A stretch of 64,000 nucleotides of DNA from Agarivorans albus (lineage in GTDB: Bacteria > Pseudomonadota > Gammaproteobacteria > Enterobacterales > Celerinatantimonadaceae). A model generated the notes under the pieces. That model saw nothing but the letters and a program-made list of their open reading frames with translations. It was not told the DNA's origin and searched no databases. The DNA lies in assembly GCF_019670105.1 (NCBI RefSeq), contig NZ_AP023032.1, positions 437,501 to 501,500 of the forward strand, written 5' to 3'. This document shows positions 1-11,123 of the stretch, one piece after another. Every line of letters starts with the position of its first letter. The first letter of the stretch is position 1. The position numbers were made by a program, and so were the translations under genes.

Positions 1-1898
<1,898 letters not shown>

Positions 1899-2007
1899 TA
1901 CAACACCTAAAGGGTGTTGCTTATAGATACTTTATTTAGAAACCATGAATACTTGTTAGTGCTCATGAGGTATTTCAGCTTTTTCGAATGTTAAAGACAA
2001 CAGTTTT

Positions 2008-2125
2008 TGCCTGGTGGCAATAGCGTTGTGGACCCACCTGACTCCATGCCGAACTCAGAAGTGAAACGCAACTGCGCCGATGATAGTGTGGGGCTTCCCC
2101 ATGTGAAAGTAGGTCACCGCCAGGC
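2008..2125 (+). rRNA. rrf: 5S ribosomal RNA
   Basis: The sequence begins tgcctggtggcaatagc and ends with the complementary gccaggc, forming the terminal helix. The internal block ccatgccgaactcagaagtg is the highly conserved 5S core. The length is near the usual 120 nt. It follows the 23S gene by about 110 bases on the same strand, as the distal part of an rrn operon. Confidence 0.96.
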
Positions 2126-2133
2126 GCCAAATT

Positions 2134-2160
2134 AAAAACCCAGCTTATAGCTGGGTTTTT
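2134..2160 (+). terminator. Intrinsic terminator-like hairpin after 5S rRNA
   Basis: An AAAACCCAGC / GCTGGGTTTT stem with a 5-nt loop is followed by T residues. It lies between 5S and tRNA-Thr, so the tRNA is either read through or has its own promoter. It may also act as a processing signal. Confidence 0.75.
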
Positions 2161-2165
2161 ATTTC

Positions 2166-2241
2166 GCTGATATAGCTCAGTTGGTAGAGCGCACCCTTGG
2201 TAAGGGTGAGGTCGGCAGTTCGAATCTGCCTATCAGCACCA
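2166..2241 (+). tRNA. tRNA-Thr (anticodon GGT)
   Basis: This is a 76-nt cloverleaf beginning gctgatatagctcag, with anticodon loop ttggtaa, T-loop ttcgaat and an encoded CCA 3' end. From memory it matches E. coli tRNA-Thr(GGU) across its length. In E. coli one such gene (thrV) also lies at the distal end of an rrn operon (rrnD), so the linkage with 5S is familiar. Confidence 0.98.
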
Positions 2242-2251
2242 TATTCAATTA

Positions 2252-2278
2252 AGCCCGGCACTATTGCTGGGCTTTTTT
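2252..2278 (+). terminator. Intrinsic terminator after tRNA-Thr
   Basis: An AGCCCGGC / GCTGGGCT stem with one G-T wobble and a 6-nt loop is followed directly by TTTTTT. It closes the rrn-tRNA transcription unit. Confidence 0.85.
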
Positions 2279-2564
2279 GTTTTTATCGGCCAATTATTGG
2301 TCGGTTTATCTGATTAGGTTGGGGCTAATGGCTTCAACTCTAATGACCCAAGCGTGAAATTAGCCTCTTTTTAGCTGTTTTTTACTTGCAGCTTGCGTGG
2401 TAACTCTTTGTTTATTATTGTTTTTTTAATTAAATCAAACAAAATTTAGACAATCCTACCAATTAAAAAATTAGGGTGTTATAATTTCGCGCCCTTTAAT
2501 TAGGCAGCCAGAGATCTCAGCGCTAATTGCTGGGGTCAGTTGTAATATATAGCGGAGCACTGAA
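2279..2564 (+). promoter_or_regulatory. Upstream region and probable promoter of the spc-alpha operon
   Basis: This AT-rich gap has no ORF I would support. A perfect -10 hexamer tataat lies at 2480-2485. No good -35 is seen 17 nt upstream, while a tagaca lies further away at 2447. The G+C-containing leader after 2490 ends with an agcggag ribosome binding site just before rplN. Since rplN here follows a terminator instead of the S10 operon, a promoter is needed in this gap. Confidence 0.6.
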
Positions 2565-2933
2565 ATGATCCAAATGCAATCTACTATGGACGTGGCGGAC
2601 AATTCCGGCGCGCGCCTTGTACAGTGTATTAAGGTCCTAGGTGGTTCGCACCGCCGTTATGCACGAATTGGCGACATCATTAAAGTTACTGTTAAGGAAG
2701 CAATTCCTCGCGGTAAAGTTAAGAAAGGTGACGTTATGAATGCTGTGGTAGTGCGTACTAGAAAAGGCGTTCGTCGTCCTGATGGTTCTGTAATTCGTTT
2801 TGACCGCAATGCAGCGGTTATTTTGAATGCAAACAATCAGCCTATTGGTACTCGTATCTTTGGTCCTGTGACACGTGAACTGCGAAATGAACAGTTCATG
2901 AAAATTGTGTCTCTAGCGCCAGAAGTACTTTAA
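2565..2933 (+). CDS. rplN: 50S ribosomal protein L14
   Basis: L14 sits at the subunit interface of the 50S particle. The 122-residue product aligns over its full length with E. coli L14 (123 aa), including DNSGAR near residue 13, [27 protein letters not shown] and the C-terminal SLAPEVL. The ATG start gives the standard MIQMQ N-terminus. It is the first gene of the spc operon here. The usual upstream S10-operon genes (rplP, rpmC, rpsQ) are absent and replaced by rRNA/tRNA genes. Confidence 0.98.
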   Translation: MIQMQSTMDVADNSGARLVQCIKVLGGSHRRYARIGDIIKVTVKEAIPRGKVKKGDVMNAVVVRTRKGVRRPDGSVIRFDRNAAVILNANNQPIGTRIFGPVTRELRNEQFMKIVSLAPEVL

Positions 2934-2943
2934 GGAGTCCAAA

Positions 2944-3258
2944 ATGGCTAATAAAATCCAAAAAGGCGATGAAGTAATAGTTATTGCAGGTAAAGACAAA
3001 GGCAAGCGCGGTAGCGTAACCAAAGTTTTACCTACTGGAAAACTATTCGTTGAAGGCGTGAATGTAATCAAGAAGCACCAAAAGCCAAACCCACAATTGG
3101 GTGTTGCTGGCGGTATTGTTGAGAAAGAAGCGGCCCTTGATGCATCAAACGTAGCGATTTTTAACCCTGCCACTGGCAAGGCTGATCGCGTTGGTTTCCG
3201 ATTTGAAGACGACAAAAAAGTTCGTGTATTCAAATCGTCTAATGAAATTGTAAAGTAA
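2944..3258 (+). CDS. rplX: 50S ribosomal protein L24
   Basis: L24 is an early-assembly 50S protein that binds the 5' region of 23S rRNA. The 104-residue product has the KOW motif at about residues 5-32 ([19 protein letters not shown]) and the conserved KKHQKPNPQ segment. The length matches E. coli (104 aa). An aaggag site at 2932-2937 overlaps the rplN stop region, so translation is likely coupled within the spc operon. Confidence 0.98.
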   Translation: MANKIQKGDEVIVIAGKDKGKRGSVTKVLPTGKLFVEGVNVIKKHQKPNPQLGVAGGIVEKEAALDASNVAIFNPATGKADRVGFRFEDDKKVRVFKSSNEIVK

Positions 3259-3270
3259 CTGGAGTTAACG

Positions 3271-3810
3271 ATGGCGAAACTGCATGACCTATATAAGGAA
3301 ACTGTAACGCCTGAACTCTTAAAGGAGTTCGGTTACAAATCCATCATGCAAGTCCCTCGGATTGAGAAAATCACCCTTAACATGGGTGTGGGTGAAGCGG
3401 TTAATGACAAGAAAGTACTAGAGCACGCAATTGCTGATCTAGCGGCTATCTCAGGTCAAAAACCACTTACTACCAAAGCTCGTAAATCTGTAGCAGGCTT
3501 CAAAATCCGTGATGGATACCCAATTGGTTGTAAAGTGACTCTACGCGGTGAGCGTATGTGGGAGTTTTTAGAGCGTTTGATTTCGATCGCTATTCCTCGT
3601 GTTCGAGATTTCCGTGGTTTGAATGCTAAGTCATTCGATGGCCGTGGTAATTACAGCATGGGTGTACGTGAGCAAATCATCTTCCCTGAAATCGATTATG
3701 ACAAAGTTGATAAGGTTCGTGGTATGGATATTACTATCACTACTACTGCCGAAACCAACGAGGAAGGCCGCGCTCTGCTGGCTGCCTTTAACTTCCCATT
3801 CCGTAAGTAA
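3271..3810 (+). CDS. rplE: 50S ribosomal protein L5
   Basis: L5 binds 5S rRNA and contacts P-site tRNA in the central protuberance. The 179 residues match the E. coli length. Conserved stretches include [31 protein letters not shown] and [18 protein letters not shown] ctggag ribosome binding site precedes the ATG. In E. coli the start region of this gene carries the S8 feedback site for the spc operon. I did not try to fold that region here. Confidence 0.98.
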   Translation: MAKLHDLYKETVTPELLKEFGYKSIMQVPRIEKITLNMGVGEAVNDKKVLEHAIADLAAISGQKPLTTKARKSVAGFKIRDGYPIGCKVTLRGERMWEFLERLISIAIPRVRDFRGLNAKSFDGRGNYSMGVREQIIFPEIDYDKVDKVRGMDITITTTAETNEEGRALLAAFNFPFRK

Positions 3811-3823
3811 GGTAGAGTTAGTT

Positions 3824-4129
3824 ATGGCTAAACAATCAATGAAAGCTCGTGAAGTGAAACGTGAAAAAGCCGTTGCTCGCTTCGCGGAAAAGCGCGCTGC
3901 GCTTAAAGCGATTATTAGCAGCGTGAACAGCTCTGATGAAGAGCGTTGGGACGCAGTGTTAAAATTGCAATCGTTACCTCGTGATTCAAGTCGGTCTCGT
4001 CAGCGTAACCGCTGTAACGTAACTGGCCGCCCACATGGCTACCTACGCAAATTCGGCTTAAGCCGTATTAAATTGCGTGAAGCTATGATGCGCGGTGAGG
4101 TTCCTGGCCTTAAGAAAGCCAGTTGGTAA
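3824..4129 (+). CDS. rpsN: 30S ribosomal protein S14
   Basis: S14 is a 30S head protein. Starting at ATG 3824 gives 101 residues ([15 protein letters not shown]...), exactly the E. coli length. A longer frame open upstream from 3623 overlaps rplE in another phase and is not real coding. The protein has the long zinc-free (C-) form: the region around [21 protein letters not shown] has a single Cys and no CxxC pairs. It is in the normal spc position between rplE and rpsH. Confidence 0.97.
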   Translation: MAKQSMKAREVKREKAVARFAEKRAALKAIISSVNSSDEERWDAVLKLQSLPRDSSRSRQRNRCNVTGRPHGYLRKFGLSRIKLREAMMRGEVPGLKKASW

Positions 4130-4155
4130 TCCACTTAATTACGGAGTAAACGATT

Positions 4156-4548
4156 ATGAGCATGCAAGATCCTATTGCAGATATGTTGACTCGCGTTCGC
4201 AACGGTCAATCAGCAAATAAAGTATCTGTTGTTATGCCTTCATCTAAAGTAAAAGTGGCAATTGCTAACTTGTTGCAAGAAGAAGGTTACATCACAGGAT
4301 ACGCTGTGACTGGTGACGTGAAAAAGTCATTAGAAGTTACCCTCAAGTACTTTGAAGGTAAAAAAGTTATTGAAAAGATTGAACGTGTAAGCCGTCCAGG
4401 CCTACGCATTTATAAAGGTGCTAAAGACCTACCTAAAGTTATGGGTGGCCTTGGCGTTGCAATCGTTTCTACATCTAAAGGCGTTATGACTGACCGTGCA
4501 GCACGTAAAGCTGGCATGGGCGGTGAAATCGTCTGTTACGTAGCTTAA
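4156..4548 (+). CDS. rpsH: 30S ribosomal protein S8
   Basis: S8 is a primary binder of 16S rRNA and in E. coli represses the spc operon. The 130-residue length matches the family. It starts [16 protein letters not shown] and shows the C-terminal signature [20 protein letters not shown]. An acggag ribosome binding site precedes the ATG. Confidence 0.98.
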   Translation: MSMQDPIADMLTRVRNGQSANKVSVVMPSSKVKVAIANLLQEEGYITGYAVTGDVKKSLEVTLKYFEGKKVIEKIERVSRPGLRIYKGAKDLPKVMGGLGVAIVSTSKGVMTDRAARKAGMGGEIVCYVA

Positions 4549-4563
4549 CCGGAGGTAGGTAAT

Positions 4564-5091
4564 ATGTCTCGCGTAGCCAAGGCTCCCGTTACAATTCCTG
4601 CTGGCGTTGAAGTAAATATCAACGGCCAAGAATTAACGGTTAAAGGTAGCAAAGGTACATTGACTCGCGTTTTTAATGACGCAGTTGTTGTAACGAAAGA
4701 AGAAAACGAATTGAAATTTGCTGTAGTTGAAGGTGGTTCTTCAGCTCAAGCAGGTACAGCTCGTGCTCTTAGCAACAACATGGTTGTTGGCGTTACAGAC
4801 GGGTTTGAGAAAAAACTGACACTATTAGGTGTTGGTTACCGTGCCGCTGTTAAAGGCAAGGTAGTTAACCTAACTTTAGGTTTTTCTCACCCTGTAGATT
4901 ACACCTTACCAGAAGGTGTTACAGCAGAGTGTCCATCACAAACTGAAATCGTACTGAAAGGTGCTGATAAGCAAGTTGTTGGTCAGGTAGCAGCAGACAT
5001 TCGCGCGTTTCGTCCACCAGAGCCTTACAAAGGTAAAGGTGTTCGTTACTCTGACGAAAATGTTCGCCGTAAAGAGGCTAAGAAGAAGTAG
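4564..5091 (+). CDS. rplF: 50S ribosomal protein L6
   Basis: L6 lies near the sarcin-ricin loop of the 50S subunit. The 175 residues begin [17 protein letters not shown] and contain two repeated L6 folds. The C-terminal signature [13 protein letters not shown] is present at about residue 152. A ggagg site lies upstream. It is in the standard spc position. Confidence 0.98.
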   Translation: MSRVAKAPVTIPAGVEVNINGQELTVKGSKGTLTRVFNDAVVVTKEENELKFAVVEGGSSAQAGTARALSNNMVVGVTDGFEKKLTLLGVGYRAAVKGKVVNLTLGFSHPVDYTLPEGVTAECPSQTEIVLKGADKQVVGQVAADIRAFRPPEPYKGKGVRYSDENVRRKEAKKK

Positions 5092-5100
5092 GTTAACACT

Positions 5101-5451
5101 ATGGAAAAGAAAATTGCTCGTCTGCGTCGTGCAACACGCACTCGCAAAGCTATGCAAGAGTTGGGTAAAACCCGCCTGGTGATTCACCGTACTCCGCGCC
5201 ATATTTACGCGCAGGTGATTGCACCTGATGCACAGGTTATTGCCGCAGCATCAACAGTAGATAAAGCCGTTGCTAACGGTCTTGAAAGTTTAAGTAATGT
5301 AGCTGCCGCTACTGCAGTAGGTAAAGCAATCGCTGAACGTGCTGCTGAAAAAGGCGTTACATCTGTAGCTTTTGACCGTTCAGGCTTTAAGTACCACGGC
5401 CGCGTTGCTGCGCTTGCAGAAGCAGCACGTGAAGCTGGTCTTCAGTTCTAA
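5101..5451 (+). CDS. rplR: 50S ribosomal protein L18
   Basis: L18 binds 5S rRNA together with L5. The 116 residues include [21 protein letters not shown] at the basic N-terminus and [23 protein letters not shown] at the C-terminus, as in E. coli (117 aa). The ribosome binding site is weak, so coupling to rplF (9-nt gap) is likely. Confidence 0.98.
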   Translation: MEKKIARLRRATRTRKAMQELGKTRLVIHRTPRHIYAQVIAPDAQVIAAASTVDKAVANGLESLSNVAAATAVGKAIAERAAEKGVTSVAFDRSGFKYHGRVAALAEAAREAGLQF

Positions 5452-5461
5452 GGAGTGAGTC

Positions 5462-5965
5462 ATGTCTAAATTTGAAGCACAAGCCGGTAGTGATCTGAAC
5501 GAAAAGCTTATCGCTGTAAACCGTGTGTCAAAAGTAGTTAAAGGTGGTCGTATCTTCAGTTTCACTGCTCTAACAGTAGTGGGTGACGGTAACGGTCGCG
5601 TAGGGTTTGGTTATGGTAAAGCACGTGAAGTTCCAGCTGCTATTCAAAAAGCAATGGAAAAAGCGCGTCGTAACCTTACTAGTGTACAGCTGAGAGGCAC
5701 TACACTGCAGCATCCTATTAAGGGTCGCCACTCTGGGTCGCGTGTTTACATGCAACCTGCATCAGAGGGTACTGGTATTATTGCCGGTGGTGCGATGCGT
5801 GCTGTTCTAGAAGTTGCGGGTGTGCAGAACGTATTGTCTAAGGCATACGGTTCTACTAACCCAATTAACATTGTTCGCGCTACTATCGACGCTCTTGAGA
5901 ATATGCATTCTCCACAAGACGTTGCTGCGAAGCGTGGCCTAAGCGTCCAAGAAATTCTGGGGTAA
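5462..5965 (+). CDS. rpsE: 30S ribosomal protein S5
   Basis: S5 is needed for translational accuracy and mRNA unwinding at the 30S entry site. The 167 residues match E. coli. The N-terminal dsRNA-binding-like domain contains [20 protein letters not shown]. The C-terminal part includes [23 protein letters not shown]. An aaggag ribosome binding site overlaps the rplR stop region. Confidence 0.98.
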   Translation: MSKFEAQAGSDLNEKLIAVNRVSKVVKGGRIFSFTALTVVGDGNGRVGFGYGKAREVPAAIQKAMEKARRNLTSVQLRGTTLQHPIKGRHSGSRVYMQPASEGTGIIAGGAMRAVLEVAGVQNVLSKAYGSTNPINIVRATIDALENMHSPQDVAAKRGLSVQEILG

Positions 5966-5971
5966 TAAGCC

Positions 5972-6154
5972 ATGTCGAACAAAATTAAAGTAACACAGAC
6001 TAAAAGCGGTATCGGGCGTTTGCCTAAGCACCGTGCGACTTTAACAGGTCTAGGTCTTCGTCGCATTAATCACACTGTAGAACTAGAGGATACTCCTTGT
6101 GTTCGCGGTATGATTAATAAAGTTTCTTACATGGTTAAGGTTGAGGGAGAATAA
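5972..6154 (+). CDS. rpmD: 50S ribosomal protein L30
   Basis: This 60-residue protein of the L30 family contains [21 protein letters not shown] near residues 10-30. The length matches E. coli (59 aa). It is separated from rpsE by 6 nt and from rplO by 2 nt, so it is translated as part of a tightly packed operon segment. Confidence 0.98.
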   Translation: MSNKIKVTQTKSGIGRLPKHRATLTGLGLRRINHTVELEDTPCVRGMINKVSYMVKVEGE

Positions 6155-6156
6155 TC

Positions 6157-6591
6157 ATGCGTTTGAATACTCTTTCTCCAGCTGCTGGCTCTAAGCCAAA
6201 TGCTAAGCGTGTAGGTCGTGGTATTGGTTCTGGTTTAGGTAAAACCGGTGGTCGTGGTCACAAAGGTCAGAAGTCTCGTTCTGGCGGTAGTGTTCGTCCA
6301 GGTTTCGAAGGCGGTCAAATGCCATTGAAACAACGTTTGCCTAAATTTGGTTTTACTTCACGTAAATCAATGGTAACTGCTGAAGTTCGCACTGCTGAGC
6401 TAGCTAAAGTTACTGCTGACGTGGTAGATTTGGACGCTTTGAAGGCGGCTGGTCTTATTACTCGCAACATTAAGTTTGCAAAAGTAGTACTATCTGGCGA
6501 AGTTAAAGCACCAGTTACCTTACGTGGCCTGCGTGTAACTAAAGGCGCACTGGCAGCTATTGAAGCTGCTGGCGGTAAAATCGAGGAATAG
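6157..6591 (+). CDS. rplO: 50S ribosomal protein L15
   Basis: L15 is a late 50S assembly protein. The 144 residues include the glycine/arginine-rich N-terminal extension ([20 protein letters not shown]) and the motif [15 protein letters not shown] at about residue 51. The length equals the E. coli protein. It sits between rpmD and secY, as in most bacteria. Confidence 0.98.
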   Translation: MRLNTLSPAAGSKPNAKRVGRGIGSGLGKTGGRGHKGQKSRSGGSVRPGFEGGQMPLKQRLPKFGFTSRKSMVTAEVRTAELAKVTADVVDLDALKAAGLITRNIKFAKVVLSGEVKAPVTLRGLRVTKGALAAIEAAGGKIEE

Positions 6592-6599
6592 TACAAAAC

Positions 6600-7925
6600 A
6601 TGGCTAAGAATCCAGGAACAGCATCAGCAAGTGCACAAGGCGGCTTAAGCGAGCTTAAGAGTCGTTTATTATTTGTGCTTGGAGCCATTATTGTGTTCCG
6701 AGCCGGCTCCTTTGTGCCGTTACCTGGGATTGATGCCGCTGTACTGGCCGCGTTGTTTGACCAGCAGAAGGGTACCATTCTGGAAATGTTTAATATGTTT
6801 TCAGGTGGTGCACTTTCTCGTGCGTCTATTTTCGCGTTAGGTATCATGCCGTATATTTCGGCATCGATTATCATCCAGCTATTGACTGTTGTTCACCCAA
6901 CGCTTGCCGAACTTAAAAAGGAAGGCGAGTCGGGTCGACGTAAAATTAGTCAATACACGCGTTATAGCACACTGGTTCTAGCAACCTTCCAAGCTATTGG
7001 TATTGCTACTGGCTTACCAAATATGATGGCTGGTCTGGTTATTAATCCAGGCCTACCATTCTATTTCACTGCGGTGGTTAGCTTGGTAACGGGAACTATG
7101 TTCCTAATGTGGTTAGGTGAGCAAATTACTGAACGCGGTATTGGCAACGGGATCTCGATTCTGATTTTTGCTGGTATTGTGGCAGGATTGCCTTCTGCAA
7201 TCGGTCAGACGGCTGAGCAGGCGCGTCAAGGAGAGTTACATTTGTTGTTACTCTTGTTCATCGTTGCTCTTGTATTTGCGGTGACCTTCTTTGTGGTATT
7301 TGTAGAACGTGGACAACGTCGTATCGTTGTTAACTATGCAAAACGCCAACAAGGTCGCAAAGTGTTTGCTGCGCAAAGCACACATTTACCACTTAAGGTA
7401 AACATGGCGGGTGTTATCCCAGCTATTTTTGCTTCAAGTATTATTCTGTTCCCTGGCACATTAGCTCAGTGGTTTGGTCAAAATGAAGGCTTGTCTTTCT
7501 TATCTGACTTATCGCTAACGCTACAACCTGGGCAACCGTTATATGTGTTCTTGTATGCAGCAGCCATTATCTTCTTCTGCTTCTTCTATACTGCGTTGGT
7601 ATTTAACCCTCGCGAAACAGCAGACAACTTGAAGAAGAGTGGCGCGTTCATTCCAGGCATTCGTCCTGGTGAACAAACCTCGCGATACATCGACAAGGTG
7701 ATGACTCGTTTAACCCTAGCTGGTGCTTTGTACATCACGTTTGTATGTTTAATTCCTGAGTTTATGATGATCGGAATGAACGTTCAGTTCTACTTCGGTG
7801 GTACTTCGCTACTTATTGTAGTGGTGGTTATCATGGACTTTATGGCTCAGGTCCAAACCCATTTGATGTCTCATCAATATGGTTCGGTTCTGAAAAAAGC
7901 TAATCTTAAAGGTTACGGCCGATAG
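6600..7925 (+). CDS. secY: Protein translocase channel subunit SecY
   Basis: SecY is the pore subunit of the SecYEG translocon in the inner membrane. The 441 residues contain about ten hydrophobic segments, beginning near residue 25 after the [15 protein letters not shown] region. Family landmarks include [15 protein letters not shown] near residue 82 and the large cytoplasmic loop [22 protein letters not shown] near 340. The gene starts 8 nt after rplO with a weak ribosome binding site, suggesting coupling. Length and position match E. coli secY (443 aa). Confidence 0.98.
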   Translation: MAKNPGTASASAQGGLSELKSRLLFVLGAIIVFRAGSFVPLPGIDAAVLAALFDQQKGTILEMFNMFSGGALSRASIFALGIMPYISASIIIQLLTVVHPTLAELKKEGESGRRKISQYTRYSTLVLATFQAIGIATGLPNMMAGLVINPGLPFYFTAVVSLVTGTMFLMWLGEQITERGIGNGISILIFAGIVAGLPSAIGQTAEQARQGELHLLLLLFIVALVFAVTFFVVFVERGQRRIVVNYAKRQQGRKVFAAQSTHLPLKVNMAGVIPAIFASSIILFPGTLAQWFGQNEGLSFLSDLSLTLQPGQPLYVFLYAAAIIFFCFFYTALVFNPRETADNLKKSGAFIPGIRPGEQTSRYIDKVMTRLTLAGALYITFVCLIPEFMMIGMNVQFYFGGTSLLIVVVVIMDFMAQVQTHLMSHQYGSVLKKANLKGYGR

Positions 7926-7966
7926 GGCGCCCTTGAGATTGGACTTTAACTTTTGCGGAGATAGCA

Positions 7967-8080
7967 ATGAAAGTACGTGCATCCGTTAAGAAAATCTGCC
8001 GTAACTGTAAAGTTATTAAGCGCAACGGTGTTGTGCGTGTAATTTGCAGTGAGCCAAAGCATAAACAGCGCCAAGGCTAG
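7967..8080 (+). CDS. rpmJ: 50S ribosomal protein L36
   Basis: This 37-residue zinc-ribbon ribosomal protein reads [20 protein letters not shown] at its N-terminus. Likely zinc ligands are Cys11, Cys14, Cys27 and His32, so it is the zinc-binding (C+) paralogue. A gcggag site precedes the ATG. It closes the spc operon after secY, the canonical place. Confidence 0.97.
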
Positions 8081-8114
8081 TTAGTAGATTTCAAGACAAT
8101 ATTATTTGCAATGT

Positions 8115-8187
8115 GGTCATCTGTTGAGTATCCTTACGGGCTTTTCACAGATGGCCTTCGTTTAACACGAAAAATAGGAGTGTGCCA
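8115..8187 (+). promoter_or_regulatory. Putative alpha-operon leader with S4-type pseudoknot
   Basis: A 10-bp stem with one G-U pair joins GGTCATCTGT (8115-8124) to ACAGATGGCC (8147-8156). Its loop contains TCCT at 8131-8134, complementary to the AGGA of the rpsM ribosome binding site at 8176-8179. In E. coli, S4 represses the alpha operon by binding a pseudoknot that includes the rpsM start. The arrangement here is consistent with that, but the fold was drawn by eye. Confidence 0.5.
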
Positions 8188-8544
8188 ATGGCCCGTATAG
8201 CCGGCATTAACATTCCTGATCAGAAGCACGCAGTTATTGCTTTAACTGCAATCTTCGGCATTGGCTTAACCCGTTCACAGAAAATCTGTGCGGCAGCTGG
8301 TATCGCTGAAGATGTAAAGATCAGAGAACTTGACGAAACACAAATCGATAAACTTCGTGACGAAGTAGCTAAATTCACCGTTGAAGGTGATCTACGCCGT
8401 GAAGTATCTATGAACATTAAGCGCCTGATGGACCTCGGTTGTTACCGTGGACTTCGTCATCGTCGCAGTTTGCCCCTTCGCGGTCAGCGCACTAAAACTA
8501 ATGCGCGCACCCGTAAAGGTCCTCGCAAACCTATTAAGAAATAA
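8188..8544 (+). CDS. rpsM: 30S ribosomal protein S13
   Basis: S13 forms intersubunit bridges in the 30S head. ATG 8188, 7 nt after taggag, gives [19 protein letters not shown] and 118 residues, equal to E. coli. An in-frame GTG six bases upstream is not needed. The signature [25 protein letters not shown]... is present. It is the first gene of the alpha operon. Confidence 0.98.
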   Translation: MARIAGINIPDQKHAVIALTAIFGIGLTRSQKICAAAGIAEDVKIRELDETQIDKLRDEVAKFTVEGDLRREVSMNIKRLMDLGCYRGLRHRRSLPLRGQRTKTNARTRKGPRKPIKK

Positions 8545-8557
8545 GGGGTGAGTGATA

Positions 8558-8947
8558 ATGGCTAAAACTCCGACTCGCGCTCGTAAACGCGTAAAAAAAC
8601 AAGTTGCTGATGGCATGGCTCATATCCATGCGTCTTTCAACAATACTATCGTGACTATCACTGATCGTCAGGGCAACGCGCTTTCTTGGGCTACCGCAGG
8701 TGGTTCAGGTTTCCGTGGTTCTCGTAAGTCTACTCCGTTCGCTGCACAGGTTGCTGCTGAACGTGCTGCTGAAGCAGCTAAAGACTACGGCCTTAAGAAC
8801 GTAGAAGTGTTTGTAAACGGCCCAGGTCCTGGTCGTGAGTCTTCAATCCGTGCATTACATGCTGCGGGTTTCCGTGTGACTAACATCACCGACGTGACTC
8901 CGATTCCACACAATGGCTGTCGTCCACCTAAGAAACGCCGCGTGTAG
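8558..8947 (+). CDS. rpsK: 30S ribosomal protein S11
   Basis: S11 lies on the 30S platform near the mRNA exit. ATG 8558 gives 129 residues, the E. coli length. A GTG two codons upstream overlaps the ribosome binding region and is less likely. The motifs [19 protein letters not shown] and the C-terminal [12 protein letters not shown] are diagnostic. Confidence 0.98.
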   Translation: MAKTPTRARKRVKKQVADGMAHIHASFNNTIVTITDRQGNALSWATAGGSGFRGSRKSTPFAAQVAAERAAEAAKDYGLKNVEVFVNGPGPGRESSIRALHAAGFRVTNITDVTPIPHNGCRPPKKRRV

Positions 8948-8973
8948 TTTCTGGATAGATTGGAGAAAGAAAA

Positions 8974-9594
8974 ATGGCAAGATATTTAGGTCCAAAGCTT
9001 AAACTTAGCCGTCGTGAAGGTACCGATCTTTTCTTGAAAAGTGGCGTACGTGCGATCGACACAAAGTGTAAGCTGGATACAGCACCTGGACAACACGGTG
9101 CACGTAAAGCGCGTCTTTCAGACTACGGTTTACAGCTTCGTGAGAAGCAAAAAGTTCGTCGTTTATACGGCATTCTTGAAAAGCAATTCCGCAACTACTA
9201 TAAAGCTGCTGCTCGCCTTAAAGGCAACACCGGTGAAAACTTGTTGCAATTGTTAGAAAGTCGTTTGGATAACGTTGTTTACCGTGTAGGTTTTGGTGCA
9301 ACTCGCGCCGAAGCTCGTCAGCTAGTTAGCCACAAAGCTATTCTAGTAAACGGTAAAGTGGTAAACATTCCTTCTTACAAGGTACTACCAGAAGACGTTA
9401 TCAGTGTTCGCGAAAAATCTAAGAAGCAAGCGCGTATCGTTGCATCTTTAGAAATCGCTGGACAACGTGAAGCGGCATCGTGGGTAGAAGTAGACGCAAC
9501 TAAGATGGAAGGCACTTTCAAGCGCCTACCTGAGCGCGCTGACTTGTCTGCGGAAATTAACGAACAGCTGATCGTCGAACTTTACTCTAAGTAA
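8974..9594 (+). CDS. rpsD: 30S ribosomal protein S4
   Basis: S4 nucleates 30S assembly and in E. coli is the repressor of the alpha operon. The 206 residues match E. coli. The sequence opens [20 protein letters not shown] and carries an S4 RNA-binding domain at about residues 95-160 ([21 protein letters not shown]). A tggag ribosome binding site is present. Confidence 0.98.
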   Translation: MARYLGPKLKLSRREGTDLFLKSGVRAIDTKCKLDTAPGQHGARKARLSDYGLQLREKQKVRRLYGILEKQFRNYYKAAARLKGNTGENLLQLLESRLDNVVYRVGFGATRAEARQLVSHKAILVNGKVVNIPSYKVLPEDVISVREKSKKQARIVASLEIAGQREAASWVEVDATKMEGTFKRLPERADLSAEINEQLIVELYSK

Positions 9595-9617
9595 AGTTGA
9601 ATTATAGAGAGGACACA

Positions 9618-10604
9618 ATGCAGGGTTCTGTAACAGAGTTTCTAAAACCAAGGCTAGTTGAGATCGAACAAGTTAGCCCAACTCGTGCAAAAGTTACGCT
9701 TGAGCCGTTAGAGCGTGGTTTTGGCCACACTTTAGGTAACGCTCTTCGTCGTATTCTTTTATCTTCTATGCCAGGTTGTGCGGTAACTGAAGTAGAAATC
9801 GATGGCGTGTTGCATGAGTACAGCAGTAAGGAAGGTGTTCAAGAGGATATCTTGGAAATCTTGCTTAACCTAAAAGGTATTGCTGTAAAGTTAGAAGGTA
9901 AAGACGAAGTAACGTTAAGTCTTACCAAGTCTGGAGCAGGTCCTGTGGTTGCAGGCGACATTCAGCACGACGCTGATGTCGAAATCACTAACCCTGAGCA
10001 CGTTATTTGTCACCTTAGCAGCAACGCTGAAATCAGCATGCGTATTAAGGTAGAACGTGGTCGTGGTTACGTACCAGCTTCAGTTCGGGTTCACTCTGAA
10101 GATGAAGAGCGTCCAATTGGTCGTTTGCTAACAGATGCGGCTTACAGCCCAGTAGAGCGTATTGCTTATACTGTTGAAGCTGCACGTGTAGAGCAACGTA
10201 CTGACTTGGACAAATTGGTTATCGATATGGAAACCAATGGTACTCTTGATCCAGAGGAAGCTATCCGCCGCAGTGCAACAATTCTTGCAGAGCAGTTGGA
10301 TGCCTTCGTTGACTTACGTGACGTAAGTGAGCCAGAAGAAAAAGAAGAGAAGCCAGAGTTTGATCCAATCCTGCTTCGTCCTGTCGATGATCTAGAGTTG
10401 ACAGTACGCTCTGCTAACTGTTTGAAGGCAGAAGCGATTCATTACATTGGTGACTTGGTACAACGTACCGAAGTTGAGTTACTTAAAACCCCTAACTTGG
10501 GTAAGAAGTCGCTTACAGAAATCAAAGATGTATTAGCATCACGTGGTCTATCTCTAGGTATGCGCCTAGAAAACTGGCCACCTGCTAGCATCGCTGATAA
10601 GTAG
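9618..10604 (+). CDS. rpoA: DNA-directed RNA polymerase subunit alpha
   Basis: The alpha subunit dimerises to start RNA polymerase assembly, and its C-terminal domain contacts UP elements and activators. ATG 9618 after gagagga gives [18 protein letters not shown], the standard N-terminus, and 328 residues (E. coli 329). The N-terminal domain spans about 1-235 ([20 protein letters not shown]). The C-terminal domain spans about 250-328 and contains [18 protein letters not shown] with the DNA-binding arginine. It sits in the normal alpha-operon position between rpsD and rplQ. Confidence 0.98.
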   Translation: MQGSVTEFLKPRLVEIEQVSPTRAKVTLEPLERGFGHTLGNALRRILLSSMPGCAVTEVEIDGVLHEYSSKEGVQEDILEILLNLKGIAVKLEGKDEVTLSLTKSGAGPVVAGDIQHDADVEITNPEHVICHLSSNAEISMRIKVERGRGYVPASVRVHSEDEERPIGRLLTDAAYSPVERIAYTVEAARVEQRTDLDKLVIDMETNGTLDPEEAIRRSATILAEQLDAFVDLRDVSEPEEKEEKPEFDPILLRPVDDLELTVRSANCLKAEAIHYIGDLVQRTEVELLKTPNLGKKSLTEIKDVLASRGLSLGMRLENWPPASIADK

Positions 10605-10642
10605 TCACTGGTTTTAACGTCTTAATATAGAAGGATAAGGTC

Positions 10643-11035
10643 ATGCGCCATCGTCAGAGTGGTCGTCAATTGAACCGAAATAGCAGCCATCGTCAGGCTA
10701 TGTTCCGGAATATGGCCAGTTCATTGGTTCGCCATGAAGTTATCAAGACAACATTGCCTAAAGCCAAAGAGCTTCGCCGTGTTGTTGAGCCATTAATTAC
10801 ATTGGCTAAAAATGACAGTGTAGCTAACCGTCGTCTAGCTTTTGCTCGTACTCGCGATGCAGAAGTTGTTGGTAAGCTATTTGCTGAAATCGGCCCACGA
10901 TTCAAAGAACGTGCAGGCGGTTATACTCGCATTTTAAAATGTGGTTTCCGTGCTGGCGACAATGCTCCTATGGCATACATTGAATTATTGGACCGTCCTG
11001 AAGTTGAAGAAGTAGTTGAAGAAGCTGCTGAGTAA
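10643..11035 (+). CDS. rplQ: 50S ribosomal protein L17
   Basis: L17 lies near the peptide exit tunnel. The 130 residues begin [25 protein letters not shown], matching the family signature, and end with an acidic glutamate-rich tail ([11 protein letters not shown]). It is the last gene of the spc-alpha run, followed by a strong terminator. Confidence 0.98.
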   Translation: MRHRQSGRQLNRNSSHRQAMFRNMASSLVRHEVIKTTLPKAKELRRVVEPLITLAKNDSVANRRLAFARTRDAEVVGKLFAEIGPRFKERAGGYTRILKCGFRAGDNAPMAYIELLDRPEVEEVVEEAAE

Positions 11036-11054
11036 ACTCAGACACCAAGCTTAA

Positions 11055-11083
11055 AAAGCCGGACTTAGGTCCGGCTTTTTTTT
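11055..11083 (+). terminator. Intrinsic terminator of the alpha operon
   Basis: An AAAGCCGGAC / GTCCGGCTTT stem with a short loop is followed by a long T run. A-rich sequence on the other side lets it also serve the convergent HD-GYP gene. Confidence 0.93.
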
Positions 11084-11123
11084 GTCTAAAATTTGCTATC
11101 GCTTATTAACTAGGGGGTGATGC

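Noticed and set aside
2913-3233. 106-codon minus-strand frame opposite rplX
   Set aside because: It is antisense to a certain ribosomal protein gene with composition set by that gene. No ribosome binding site is seen.
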